NCBI RefSeq assembly: GCF_019457635.1 | Contig: NZ_CP080412.1 | Coordinates: 1,860,001-1,924,000 of the forward strand | Direction: 5' to 3' | DNA from: Shewanella mangrovisoli | Lineage (GTDB): Bacteria; Pseudomonadota; Gammaproteobacteria; Enterobacterales; Shewanellaceae | Length of the DNA: 64,000 nucleotides | In this document: positions 26,957 to 35,348 of the stretch, one piece after another | Numbering within the stretch: the first letter of the stretch is position 1 | How the letters are laid out: every line of letters begins with the position of its first letter | Program-made: the position numbers and the translations under genes | The notes under the pieces: generated by a model | Seen by the model: the letters and a program-made list of their open reading frames with translations, nothing else | Told to the model about the DNA's origin: nothing | Databases searched by the model: none

Positions 26957-28705
26957 TTAATGGCGAAATAATCCCAGTTTTGCGAGTAACCTCGTCATTA
27001 AGCTAATCTCCTCTTCGCCATTTCCTGCCAACTTATCGAGCCGTTCTTGCACTAGGCCGTATAAGGAGTCTTCTGGGAAGTCATTATCTTCATTGGCAAC
27101 CCCCGCGGGCATCTGCATCAGCAGCTCCACCGCTTCGTCCATATGCTCAATCGCATAGATATGGAATTGTCCTTTGCCTACAGCTGTTATCACTTTTGGG
27201 GCAAGGTTAAGTTGTAGAACGTTCGACTTCGGCATAATCACGCCCTGTTCGCCAGTTAAGCCGCGACGCTCACACAGATTAAAGAAGCCTTCAATTTTCT
27301 CATTAATGCCGCCAATGGCTTGCACATTGCCGAATTGATCTAAGGCGCCGGTGATCGCGAGTGACTGGATAATCGGTTGCTCGGCAATGGCCGACATCAA
27401 ACAGCAATACTCGGCGAGCGAAGCACTATCACCATCGATCTCTTGGTAGGACTGCTCGAACACAATGTTGGCATTAAGGTGCAACGGTGCATCGCGACCA
27501 AAGATACGATACAAACAGGCGGATAAGATCATCATGCCTTTGGCGTGGATATTGCCACCCAGCTCGGACTTTCTTTCAATGTCCGCCACTTCGCCATCAC
27601 CATAGTGCACGGTTGCGGTGATCCGCGCGGGTTCGCCATAGCTATGGTCAATCGCATCGATAACCGTCAAGCCATTAATCTGTCCTACCATAGCGCCTTC
27701 AGTTGGCAGATTTATGAAATTGTCATCAAAACTTTGCCCCGAAAATTCTTCAGAGCTGTTATGACGGTAGTTGGCTTGCTCGAGTGCGTGTTCAACACTT
27801 GCGGCATTGATAGTGGCTTTGCCGCGATAAACCTTAGCCTGAGCCATTAATTGGGCAAAATCGAGCATAGATAAGCTTAAACGGCGTTGATGTTCGGTCA
27901 ACCTAGCGCTGTGCCTAAACAGCGGCGCAAGGCTTGATTGCTCTAAACCAACTTCAACGCTCTGAGCCACGGCTTGTAACCAACTGGCATATTGCACTTC
28001 TTTAAAGCGCGTCAGATCGAGTTCACTCGCCAGCTCTGCCAGCAAACTAAAGTGGCGCTGAAATTGCCAGTCTTCTGAGCGGACTTGGCTGTAAATTAAG
28101 CCCGCACCAATAAGAATGATTTTACAATTTAGCGGAATAGGGCTGAGGTGACTGCTTATCTGATAGGATTTTTGCGTCAGAATTTGCATGACCAGATCCC
28201 ATAGGCCTTCGCGTTTCCACAGTGATTCGGCGCAGATAAACACATAGTGGCACTGGGCGAGTGCACCTGGTTGGTATTTACTGCCATTTGCCGATTGCAC
28301 CATGCGACCGAGAAGATCGGCACGGCGGATATTGCCGCTCAGGTAACGGTAACTGATATTTTTCTCGGCAATGGCGCCTTGATTATCGAGTGGCGCTTCA
28401 TATTGCCATTGGAATTGAATGGCTTTTTCTACAGGCCGAGCCGCCACTAAATAAGCACTGGATAAGGGCTCGACGGTTTCCATTAGGGCTTGCATGATGA
28501 GTTGTCGGTCGATGCCCGGAAAATCTGCGAGGTAGAGCTGTTGATCGGCAATGGCGTTATGTAACTTAAAGGCATCCAATACACGTTCTTGCCCTAAAAG
28601 CAGGGCTTTTAACCCTGTGGCCGATTGCGGCAGGGTAGGAAGGTTAAATTCAGGCGCGAGTGAGGATGATGGTATCAAGAGTGAATTCATATAAGCATTT
28701 ACCAT
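26957..28705 (-). CDS. ycbZ: Lon-family (YcbZ-type) protease
   Basis: A 582-residue protein with a C-terminal S16 Lon protease domain. Ser427 in DGDSAS and Lys470 in GGINEKIEG form the catalytic dyad, spaced by 43 residues as in Lon. The N-terminal half corresponds to the Lon AAA region, but I see no intact Walker A (GxxGxGKT), so ATP use is doubtful. E. coli YcbZ (about 586 residues) has the same layout and also lies next to fabA. Substrates are unknown. A second in-frame ATG at 28690 is possible; ribosome binding sites do not decide. Confidence 0.88.
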   Translation of the reverse strand: MVNAYMNSLLIPSSSLAPEFNLPTLPQSATGLKALLLGQERVLDAFKLHNAIADQQLYLADFPGIDRQLIMQALMETVEPLSSAYLVAARPVEKAIQFQWQYEAPLDNQGAIAEKNISYRYLSGNIRRADLLGRMVQSANGSKYQPGALAQCHYVFICAESLWKREGLWDLVMQILTQKSYQISSHLSPIPLNCKIILIGAGLIYSQVRSEDWQFQRHFSLLAELASELDLTRFKEVQYASWLQAVAQSVEVGLEQSSLAPLFRHSARLTEHQRRLSLSMLDFAQLMAQAKVYRGKATINAASVEHALEQANYRHNSSEEFSGQSFDDNFINLPTEGAMVGQINGLTVIDAIDHSYGEPARITATVHYGDGEVADIERKSELGGNIHAKGMMILSACLYRIFGRDAPLHLNANIVFEQSYQEIDGDSASLAEYCCLMSAIAEQPIIQSLAITGALDQFGNVQAIGGINEKIEGFFNLCERRGLTGEQGVIMPKSNVLQLNLAPKVITAVGKGQFHIYAIEHMDEAVELLMQMPAGVANEDNDFPEDSLYGLVQERLDKLAGNGEEEISLMTRLLAKLGLFRH

Positions 28706-28871
28706 GAAAAGTTACCGCGATTTTACCATACCAAGACGGCAAGTCTCTTACTGTATAGGTGTTTTTGCGTTGGTTTACTCAGATATTGCTGAAAATTTGT
28801 TGGCAATTTGCCTGAAAAAACATCTTGGTGAGCATAAGATGAGCATTTGACACAATATTGAAAAATTGCTG

Positions 28872-28900
28872 TTTACAAGCACCGATGATGCTTATATTAT
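28872..28900 (+). promoter_or_regulatory. Promoter of tRNA-Ser copy 1
   Basis: TTTACA (28872-28877), 17-nt spacer, TATTAT (28895-28900), 11 nt before the tRNA 5' end. Confidence 0.75.
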
Positions 28901-28911
28901 TTGCGCCATTC

Positions 28912-29002
28912 GGAGGGGTGGCAGAGTGGTTTAATGCACCGGTCTTGAAAACCGGCGTGGGTTTATAGCCCACCCAGGGTTCAAATCCCTGCTCCTCCGC
29001 CA
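28912..29002 (+). tRNA. tRNA-Ser (TGA), copy 1
   Basis: A 91-nt class II tRNA with long variable arm (GTGGGTTTATAGCCCAC) and encoded CCA. The anticodon TGA lies in the loop CTTGAAA. Identical to the second copy at 29869. Confidence 0.95.
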
Positions 29003-29280
29003 TTTTTTACGGAAAAGCCATCAGCGATGATGGTTTTTTTGTTTGTGCAATTTGAATCCGGGTTCCTCATTCTAAGTACAGCTCCTACGCCATATTTCAT
29101 GGAAAGCAATCGACAATGATGGTTTTTTGTTTATGCAATTTGAACCGGGGCTCTTCATGCTAAGCGCTGCTCCTACGTTATATTCCACGAAAATCCATCA
29201 GTGGTAATGGCTATTTTGTTTATCAAATTTGGTCCTAGGGTTCTTTGTCCTAAGCGCAGGGTTTCCGCCATATTTATTAG
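28991..29280 (+). repeat. rtT-like modules after tRNA-Ser copy 1
   Basis: About 90-nt modules, each starting with a copy of the tRNA-Ser 3' end (gctcctccgcca at 28991; gctcctacgcca at 29081; gctcctacgtta at 29169; gtttccgcca near 29261). Each continues with a ccatca...tgatgg hairpin and T-run, then a gcaatttgaa(t)cc...ctaagc segment. The first hairpin (29019-29034, GCGA loop, T7) is a good intrinsic terminator; the later ones are progressively degraded. Confidence 0.7.
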
Positions 29281-29313
29281 AAAGGCCGCTAAGTCATTAG
29301 CGGCCTTTTTACA
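29281..29313 (+). terminator. Terminator ending the first tRNA-Ser repeat block
   Basis: A 12-bp perfect stem AAAGGCCGCTAA with TTAGCGGCCTTT, 4-nt loop, T5. Confidence 0.85.
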
Positions 29314-29828
29314 TTCAAGTCCACACAAGCTTCCTGTTCTGTATTTAATATTGCATCTGAGCAGAGCCAGCTCTACACGCTCAGTTATGCTTGGCTGAAA
29401 AAATTCGCATAGGTGCAATCGTACTTCCTTGGTTCATATGGGGGAGCATACGCTTAAGTACTCAGCATTGTCTTAAGTGAACTTATATTTGCCTTGAGGG
29501 TTTATATCTAACTTCTAAGCCATTTATGAGTGCAGGTACCTGCATTGCAAATTTATCTTCACATGCCTTTAGCGCGCTTTGATTTGAGTGACTTTTTATC
29601 GAGTCTTTATTTCGACTATATAAAGTGGCTACTTTAAGGTGCTGTCGAGTTAAAGAAGTTAATGGGGGGCGAGTGTATTGAGCGCAGCGTGTTTGGCTTG
29701 AGTGACCATAAGCGCCACCTTAATTTAGGGATAACACGGCTTTTGATTGAAAATTAGGCGTCATTCGATGATTTTATCGACGGCTGAGTGTCAAATCGCC
29801 AATCAATTCAATTAATAATAAATTTAGG
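29314..29828. other. Intergenic spacer between the two tRNA-Ser genes
   Basis: About 515 nt. I see no coding region or RNA gene; it is AT-rich toward the right end, leading into the second tRNA promoter. Confidence 0.5.
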
Positions 29829-29857
29829 TTTACAACCAGAGGGGAGATAGCTATTAT
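29829..29857 (+). promoter_or_regulatory. Promoter of tRNA-Ser copy 2
   Basis: TTTACA (29829-29834), 17-nt spacer, TATTAT (29852-29857); the same hexamers and spacing as for copy 1, although the spacer sequences differ. Confidence 0.75.
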
Positions 29858-29868
29858 CTCGCTCGTTC

Positions 29869-29959
29869 GGAGGGGTGGCAGAGTGGTTTAATGCACCGGT
29901 CTTGAAAACCGGCGTGGGTTTATAGCCCACCCAGGGTTCAAATCCCTGCTCCTCCGCCA
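29869..29959 (+). tRNA. tRNA-Ser (TGA), copy 2
   Basis: Identical 91-nt tRNA-Ser with encoded CCA. Confidence 0.95.
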
Positions 29960-30150
29960 TATTCTACGGAAAAGCCATCAGCAATGATGGCTTTTTTGTT
30001 TTTGCTATTTGAACCTTAGGTTCCTTATTCTCAGCGCCGCGCCTCCGCAATATTCCACAGATAAACCATCAGCAATAATGGCTGTTAGTTAATATCATTT
30101 GAATCCCAGAGGTTCTCATGCTAAGTGCTGCTTCTCCGTCAAATGCAATC
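29948..30150 (+). repeat. rtT-like modules after tRNA-Ser copy 2
   Basis: The same module type as after copy 1: tRNA 3'-end copies at 29948 (gctcctccgcca), 30039 (gcgcctccgcaa) and 30130 (gcttctccgtca), an exact 91-nt period. Each of the first two is followed by ccatcagcaatgatgg or ccatcagcaataatgg. The first hairpin has a T-run and probably terminates the tRNA transcript. Confidence 0.7.
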
Positions 30151-30186
30151 CAAAGACCGCTAAACAATTCGCGGTCCTTTGTATTT
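30151..30186 (+). terminator. Hairpin ending the second repeat block
   Basis: Stem aaagaccgc (30152-30160) with gcggtcctttg (one bulged base), 10-nt loop, then gtatttt. Confidence 0.6.
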
Positions 30187-30461
30187 TAGCCTTCCATTCT
30201 ATGGTGTTTAAAACTTGCGGCGTTGAGCACACACTTGGTTATTTGCCGTGAATACCGAAACCAGCAGTGCGTTAAGTGCAGAATTTAAACTGGGTTAATG
30301 AGTCCGTTGTTCCTTTAAATATCATCTAGTTAACAATATTCATTTTATGCTTTGCGAAATGCCATTGTTGGGCTAAATTACCCTGATAACCTATATTCCG
30401 GTTGCGGTATTCTGATTTGACTACACAGTGTTAGTCGACATTGGTTAAAGGTGGATAAAAG
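30187..30461. other. Upstream region of uvrY
   Basis: About 275 nt with no gene seen; it should contain the uvrY promoter, which I cannot place. Confidence 0.4.
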
Positions 30462-31106
30462 TTGATATCGATATATTTAGTTGACGACCATGAGCTTGTA
30501 AGAACTGGGATCCGCCGCATCTTAGAAGATGAACGTGGGATCAAAGTCGTGGGAGAAGCGCCAGATGGCGAAACCGCGGTACAGTGGGCGAGACAAAATG
30601 AAGCCGATGTCATCTTAATGGACATGAATATGCCTGGGATGGGCGGGCTTGAAGCAACGCGTAAGATTTTACGTTATCAGCCCCATGCCAAGATTATTGT
30701 GTTAACTGTGCATACTGAAGATCCTTTCCCCAGCAAAGTGATGCAGGCGGGCGCGTCCGGTTATTTAACCAAAGGGGCGACACCTCCCGAAGTACTGCAA
30801 GCGATACGTCAGGTTTCCCGTGGACAACGTTATTTATCCCCAGAAATTGCCCAGCAAATGGCATTGAGCCAATTCAACCCTGCCGATGAGAATCCGTTTA
30901 AAGCCTTGTCCGAGCGTGAGCTGCAAATAATGTTGATGATCACCAATGGTGAAAAGGTCAATGATATTTCTGAGCAGCTCAACTTAAGCCCCAAAACCGT
31001 TAACAGCTACCGTTATCGCTTGTTTGCGAAGCTTGGGATCAGTGGTGATGTGGAGCTGACTCGTTTAGCGATCCGTTATAAAATGCTGGATGCTGGCCAT
31101 TTCTAA
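30462..31106 (+). CDS. uvrY: Response regulator UvrY/GacA
   Basis: A 214-residue NarL/FixJ-type regulator. The receiver domain has phospho-acceptor Asp54 (ILMDMNMPG) with acidic residues Asp8-Asp9, and a C-terminal LuxR-type helix-turn-helix (LSERELQIMLMITNGEKVNDISEQLNLSPKTVNSYRYRLF). In relatives it is phosphorylated by BarA and activates csrB/csrC small RNAs, which titrate CsrA. The start is TTG at 30462, set by AAGGTGG 8-14 nt upstream. The uvrY-uvrC-pgsA order is the same as in E. coli. Confidence 0.95.
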   Translation: MISIYLVDDHELVRTGIRRILEDERGIKVVGEAPDGETAVQWARQNEADVILMDMNMPGMGGLEATRKILRYQPHAKIIVLTVHTEDPFPSKVMQAGASGYLTKGATPPEVLQAIRQVSRGQRYLSPEIAQQMALSQFNPADENPFKALSERELQIMLMITNGEKVNDISEQLNLSPKTVNSYRYRLFAKLGISGDVELTRLAIRYKMLDAGHF

Positions 31107-31215
31107 TGGCCGCTTGTGTCAATGGTTCTAGCATTAATTAAGTGTTAGCAGTGAGTGTGAAGACGATATATCAAGTTGTGTTGAAGACCGTGAGTCAAAG
31201 AGTGGGTGTATAACG

Positions 31216-33045
31216 ATGTCGACAGGTTTTAACGCCCAGAGTTTTTTACGTACAGTCTCATCCTCTGCAGGGGTTTATCGCATGTATGACGTCAAAGGTG
31301 ACGTCATCTATGTGGGTAAAGCCAAAGATCTTAAGAAGCGCTTATCTTCCTATTTCCGTAAAAACCTTGGGAATGTGAAAACCCAAGCGCTGGTGTCCCA
31401 TATCCATCATATCGATGTGACGCTGACCCACAGCGAGACCGATGCGCTGCTGCTTGAGAATGACTATATCAAGCAGTACATGCCCAAATACAATGTGTTA
31501 CTGCGGGACGATAAGTCATACCCTTATATTTTCTTGAGCCAACACGAGCATCCACGCCTCGCATATCATCGCGGGCCGCAGCGGGAGAAGGGCTATTACT
31601 TTGGGCCTTATCCTAATGGCGGCGCGGTGCGTGAAAGTTTGCACTTGATGCAAAAGCTGTTTCCTATCCGCCAGTGTGATGATCTCTATTATAAATCCCG
31701 CACTCGGCCCTGCCTGCAGTACCAGTTATCCCGTTGCAGCGCGCCTTGCGTCGGTAAGGTCAGTAATGCGGAGTATGACGAGCAGGTTAAACTCGCCAGT
31801 CTGTTCTTAAAGGGAAAAGACAAGCAAGTTATCAGTGAGCTCGTGGCTAGGATGGAAGAGGCCGCCGAGCAGCAAGCCTATGAGCAAGCCGCGCGCTTTC
31901 GCGATCAAATTATGGCGCTACGCCGCGTAGCCGAGCAGCAAGAAGTCTCGGGCAATACCGGGGATATGGATGTGATCGGTGTGCATTACGCTTCGGGTAT
32001 TGCCTGTTTTCACTTGCTATTTATCCGCGAAGGTAAGATTTTTGGTAGCCGCAGCTACTATCCAACTGTGCCTGCGCAAACGGATATCGAAGAAGTCTTA
32101 CGTTCCTTCCTATTACAGTTTTATTTAAATGCCGATATTCAACGCACAATTCCTAAGGAAGTGGTGATAAGCCATCATTTTGAAGAATTGCATGAGTTAG
32201 AAGCGGCCGTCTCTGAGGCGCTAAATAAAAAGTTCAGCATCAAAACCAATGTGCGCGCCGACAGGGCAAGCTTTTTGCGCCTTGCGCTGACCAATGCCAC
32301 CAATGCGGTGATGACGCGTTTGTCCCATAAAAACACCGTTGAACAGCGTTTTGTCTTGCTGGAGGAAATCCTCGAGCTTAATGCTCCAATACAGCGGATG
32401 GAGTGTTTCGATATCAGCCATACCATGGGGGAGAGCACGGTAGCCTCCTGCGTGGTGTTTAACCGCGAGGGGCCACACAAAGCCGAATACCGCCGTTACA
32501 ATATCGAAGGCATTACGCCCGGCGATGATTATGCCGCGATGAAACAAGCCATTAGTCGCCGATTTGATAAAATCGATGCCAGCGGCAAAATTCCTGACAT
32601 CTTATTTATCGACGGTGGCTTGGGTCAGCTGCGTATCGCCCAGCAAATAGTGGATGAGAAATTCGTCAATTTAGATAAAGCGCCGCAACTTATTGGGGTG
32701 GCAAAGGGGGAGAGCCGTAAACCCGGGCTTGAAACCTTAATCTTTGGCGACACTGAAACGAGCTTTTCCCTCGAGGACGACTCGCCAGCGCTGCACCTTA
32801 TTCAACATATTCGCGATGAGTCTCACCGCTTTGCGATTACTGGCCATCGCAATCGTCGCCAGAAAACCCGTAACACTTCGACGCTCGAGTCGATTCCTGG
32901 GATTGGTCCTAAACGGCGCAAGGCGTTATTGCAACATCTTGGTGGTTTGCAGGAAGTGAAGGGCGCGAGTGTGGCCGAGTTAGCGAAAGTACCCGGTATT
33001 AGCATAGAAATGGCACAAACCATTCATGATGCATTGCGAGGGTGA
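31216..33045 (+). CDS. uvrC: Excinuclease ABC subunit C
   Basis: A 609-residue nucleotide-excision-repair nuclease. An N-terminal GIY-YIG nuclease (GVYRMYD and [10 protein letters not shown], residues 19-39) makes the 3' incision. Next comes a Cys-rich stretch ([15 protein letters not shown]), a UVR domain for UvrB contact (about 205-240), the RNase H-like domain for the 5' incision ([22 protein letters not shown]) and a C-terminal tandem helix-hairpin-helix ([26 protein letters not shown]). Length equals that of E. coli UvrC. It lies 109 nt after uvrY. Confidence 0.97.
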   Translation: MSTGFNAQSFLRTVSSSAGVYRMYDVKGDVIYVGKAKDLKKRLSSYFRKNLGNVKTQALVSHIHHIDVTLTHSETDALLLENDYIKQYMPKYNVLLRDDKSYPYIFLSQHEHPRLAYHRGPQREKGYYFGPYPNGGAVRESLHLMQKLFPIRQCDDLYYKSRTRPCLQYQLSRCSAPCVGKVSNAEYDEQVKLASLFLKGKDKQVISELVARMEEAAEQQAYEQAARFRDQIMALRRVAEQQEVSGNTGDMDVIGVHYASGIACFHLLFIREGKIFGSRSYYPTVPAQTDIEEVLRSFLLQFYLNADIQRTIPKEVVISHHFEELHELEAAVSEALNKKFSIKTNVRADRASFLRLALTNATNAVMTRLSHKNTVEQRFVLLEEILELNAPIQRMECFDISHTMGESTVASCVVFNREGPHKAEYRRYNIEGITPGDDYAAMKQAISRRFDKIDASGKIPDILFIDGGLGQLRIAQQIVDEKFVNLDKAPQLIGVAKGESRKPGLETLIFGDTETSFSLEDDSPALHLIQHIRDESHRFAITGHRNRRQKTRNTSTLESIPGIGPKRRKALLQHLGGLQEVKGASVAELAKVPGISIEMAQTIHDALRG

Positions 33046-33092
33046 TAAATTTAAGGCAAGATTGGCGCTGCTTTTGACTAACTGGTTTGATC

Positions 33093-33641
33093 ATGCCGTT
33101 TAACTTACCTATAGCATTAACCCTTTTTAGGCTTTTTTTACTGCCCATCTTCGTGGTGCTCTTTTATCTGCCGTACAGTTGGACTCCCTTCGTTGCTGCA
33201 TTTGTGTTTTGGCTTGCCGCCATTACCGATGCCTTGGATGGCTATGCCGCCCGTAAACTCAAGCAACTCACGCGTTTTGGGGCTTTTCTCGATCCCGTTG
33301 CCGATAAACTAATGGTGATCACCGCGCTGGTGTTGCTGGTGGATCAATATGCCGATATTTGGTTAACCTTGCCGGCACTGTTTATGATTGGTCGCGAAAT
33401 TGTGATTTCAGCCCTGCGTGAATGGATGGCCGAATTAGGTAAGCGCGGGACGGTTGCGGTTTCTTGGATCGGCAAATATAAAACGGCGGCGCAGATGGTG
33501 GCGATTATTGGCCTGATCTGGCAATACAACCCACTCATGATCACTGCGGCATTTGTGCTGTTATATATCGCTGCCGTGTTAACCTTCTGGTCAATGATGA
33601 GCTACATTTTAGCCGCTTGGAAAGATTTAACGGCTGAATAG
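33093..33641 (+). CDS. pgsA: CDP-diacylglycerol-glycerol-3-phosphate 3-phosphatidyltransferase
   Basis: A 182-residue inner-membrane enzyme making phosphatidylglycerol phosphate, the committed step of phosphatidylglycerol synthesis. The CDP-alcohol phosphatidyltransferase signature is complete: Asp46, Asp49-Gly50, Ala53-Arg54, Gly63, Asp67 and Asp71. Several hydrophobic helices are visible. ATG 33093 gives the length and N-terminus of the E. coli enzyme; a TTG two codons upstream is also in frame. It follows uvrC by 47 nt and precedes the tRNA cluster, as in E. coli. Confidence 0.95.
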   Translation: MPFNLPIALTLFRLFLLPIFVVLFYLPYSWTPFVAAFVFWLAAITDALDGYAARKLKQLTRFGAFLDPVADKLMVITALVLLVDQYADIWLTLPALFMIGREIVISALREWMAELGKRGTVAVSWIGKYKTAAQMVAIIGLIWQYNPLMITAAFVLLYIAAVLTFWSMMSYILAAWKDLTAE

Positions 33642-33703
33642 CACAATAAAAGATCAAAGAGATTATTTAGTGCGCAAGCAGTAAGTTATCGATAAAACAG
33701 CGG

Positions 33704-33731
33704 TTGACACTGCATCGTAAATAGGTAGAAT
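33704..33731 (+). promoter_or_regulatory. Promoter of the tRNA Gly-Cys-Leu-Leu cluster
   Basis: Consensus TTGACA (33704-33709), 16-nt spacer, TAGAAT (33726-33731), followed by the GC-rich discriminator gcctcccc, a stable-RNA type promoter. Confidence 0.8.
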
Positions 33732-33784
33732 GCCTCCCCGTAGACGAGAGACGAAGTGAAAACAAAATCTTAACTCTACGAGAT

Positions 33785-33852
33785 GCAACATAAGCTCAGT
33801 TGGTAAGGTGGATACGATGCCTTGTTTTTTTGAGTAAGTGTGAAATCGATAT
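33785..33852 (+). pseudogene. Broken tRNA-Gly copy in the tRNA leader
   Basis: The first 21 nt, gcaacataagctcagttggta, match the 5' half of the intact tRNA-Gly at 33853 with two mismatches. The sequence then diverges (gatacgatgccttg resembles the anticodon arm) into a T-run. Just before the intact gene, gaaatcgatat resembles its T-arm/acceptor sequence gaacccgatat. It cannot fold as a tRNA and lies between promoter and first functional tRNA. Confidence 0.6.
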
Positions 33853-33928
33853 GCGACATTAGCTCAGTTGGTAGAGCGATACCTTGCCAAGGTATAGGTC
33901 ATCGGTTCGAACCCGATATGTCGCTCCA
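33853..33928 (+). tRNA. tRNA-Gly (GCC)
   Basis: A 76-nt cloverleaf, anticodon GCC in the loop TTGCCAA, with encoded CCA. Confidence 0.95.
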
Positions 33929-33948
33929 ATCTAAATGATTGGAAAGAT

Positions 33949-34022
33949 GGCGCGATGGCAGAATGGCTATGCTGCGGATTGCAAATCCGTCGATCTCGGT
34001 TCGACTCCGGGTCGCGCCTCCA
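33949..34022 (+). tRNA. tRNA-Cys (GCA)
   Basis: A 74-nt cloverleaf, anticodon GCA in TTGCAAA, with encoded CCA; 20 nt after tRNA-Gly. Confidence 0.95.
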
Positions 34023-34069
34023 TATTAAGATATTAATGACACGATTCCCGTCGTTAATATAAAGAGTTT

Positions 34070-34156
34070 GCCCGAGTGGTGGAATCGGTAGACACAAGGG
34101 ATTTAAAATCCCTCGCTGGTAACAGCGTGCCAGTTCAAGTCTGGCCTCGGGTACCA
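34070..34156 (+). tRNA. tRNA-Leu (TAA), copy 1
   Basis: An 87-nt class II tRNA with long variable arm, anticodon TAA in TTTAAAA, with encoded CCA. Confidence 0.95.
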
Positions 34157-34287
34157 TTATTATAATGGTGACAGCTCAAAGCGAGCTGAAGCGTTAAACT
34201 TCGTTACTTATATTTTTGAAATATAAGTAAAATAACGAAGCAAAGAGTTAACAATATCAATAGCTGTGCTTGCGATATTCAGAGTTT

Positions 34288-34374
34288 GCCCGAGTGGTGG
34301 AATCGGTAGACACAAGGGATTTAAAATCCCTCGCTGGTAACAGCGTGCCAGTTCAAGTCTGGCCTCGGGTACCA
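34288..34374 (+). tRNA. tRNA-Leu (TAA), copy 2
   Basis: Identical to copy 1, including the preceding agagttt and the following ttatt, 131 nt downstream; a recent tandem duplication. Confidence 0.95.
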
Positions 34375-34396
34375 TTATTCTTAGTGAATAGTAAAT

Positions 34397-34424
34397 AAGC
34401 CTCGACATTCGTCGGGGCTTTTTT
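34397..34424 (+). terminator. Terminator of the tRNA cluster
   Basis: A 10-bp stem aagcctcgac with gtcggggctt (one T-G pair), attc loop, T-run. Confidence 0.85.
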
Positions 34425-34643
34425 GCATTTACAGCACTGATTTCTTCGTTTTGTTTTACAACGACTTTTTATCTTCTCATCAGAGCCTCTTGTGCACTGT
34501 CTGTCACTTGTCGAACAGGCTCTAGTCTGACCTTGTGATCTTCTTATTTCTGTACTCTAAGCTTGATAGCGTCACATTTTGCAGGGGCTGACTGTGTTTT
34601 ATCTCCAAAGCTCATTGCCAAAGTAATATTGTTAACCTTGTCC
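34425..34643. other. Spacer between tRNA cluster and hup-like gene
   Basis: About 220 nt between convergent units. I see no gene or further structure. Confidence 0.4.
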
Positions 34644-34674
34644 CATAAAAAAGCCCCGTGGTTTTCACGAGGCT
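34644..34674 (-). terminator. Terminator of the HU-like gene
   Basis: Minus strand stem agcctcgtg with cacggggct followed by a T-run (plus-strand A-run before 34653). Confidence 0.8.
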
Positions 34675-34692
34675 CTTTACACATCCACAATA

Positions 34693-34968
34693 TTACTCAT
34701 TTATCGCTTGTTTTAGCGCTGTCGCCGCCTTAAAGCTTGGCTGGTTAAAGCCTGCGATCTCCATCGTCTCGCCGGTTTGTGGGTTCCGACCCGATTTAGG
34801 TAAATGATAACGTAATTCAAAGGTGCCGAATTGCGGCAGGAAGACTTTCTCACCTTCGCTTAAGGCGATATGGATCTGTTGCAGGATTTGTTCGACAACA
34901 GGTTTAGTACTGGTCTGGGACTGTTCAAGCGACGTGGCGATACGTTGGATAAGTTGTGCTTTGTTCAT
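34693..34968 (-). CDS. HU-family DNA-binding protein (divergent paralogue)
   Basis: A 91-residue protein with the HU/IHF fold: an N-terminal helical pair (MNKAQLIQRIATSLEQSQ), the strand VFLPQFGTFELRYHLPKSGRNPQTGETMEIAG containing the GRNPxTG arm motif with conserved Pro, and a C-terminal helix. Residues KVFLPQFG replace the usual VxLxGFG, so this is not a typical HupA, HupB or IHF subunit but a minor paralogue. It would bind and bend DNA as a dimer. It is monocistronic with its own terminator. Confidence 0.85.
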   Translation of the reverse strand: MNKAQLIQRIATSLEQSQTSTKPVVEQILQQIHIALSEGEKVFLPQFGTFELRYHLPKSGRNPQTGETMEIAGFNQPSFKAATALKQAINE

Positions 34969-35348
34969 TGAAACCTCTGAATTCAGCGAAAGAGCAGGAA
35001 AGGGGAGTTATAACAAGCTCGGGATCAGATTGAAAGCCTAGCTTTACCAAAGCTGCTTAACTGCTGCTTTATTGGTTAGTGGTGGTAACTCACCTTTTCT
35101 TTGAAACGGAAATACTCCTCATATAAGCAGCGTTAGGGGCTAAGTTGGCCTGTAGTGTTTAGCGTTAAGGTGGACGTGAAACGATAAAGCGTTTTAACAC
35201 TGATAGTTACGACTGTTCTACCTTTACAGGGTGTAATAAATGGCATTGCTTTCGCTGTGCATAAACAACACTGTGTCTGCTGAGCGCCCTTGCGGGCGCT
35301 GTAAGAGTTAGGGTTAAACGTAGGAGTAATAAGGGACTTATCGCGAAC
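34969..35348. other. Intergenic region upstream of the HU-like gene
   Basis: About 380 nt without a gene. A perfect hairpin agcgccc-ttgc-gggcgct (35283-35300) lies 49-66 nt past the ABC ATPase stop, but has no T-run on either strand, so it is at best a weak terminator or mRNA-end structure. Confidence 0.45.

Noticed and set aside
28779..29003. Minus-strand frame over tRNA-Ser
   Set aside because: Product is the reverse translation of the tRNA (a common false gene, EQGFEPW-type).
33864..34408. Minus-strand frames over tRNA-Gly/Cys/Leu
   Set aside because: Antisense of tRNA genes; the RLELARCYQRG-type products are well known artefacts.
35283..35300. Intrinsic terminator after the ABC ATPase gene
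   Set aside because: The hairpin is perfect but neither side carries a T-run on the relevant strand.
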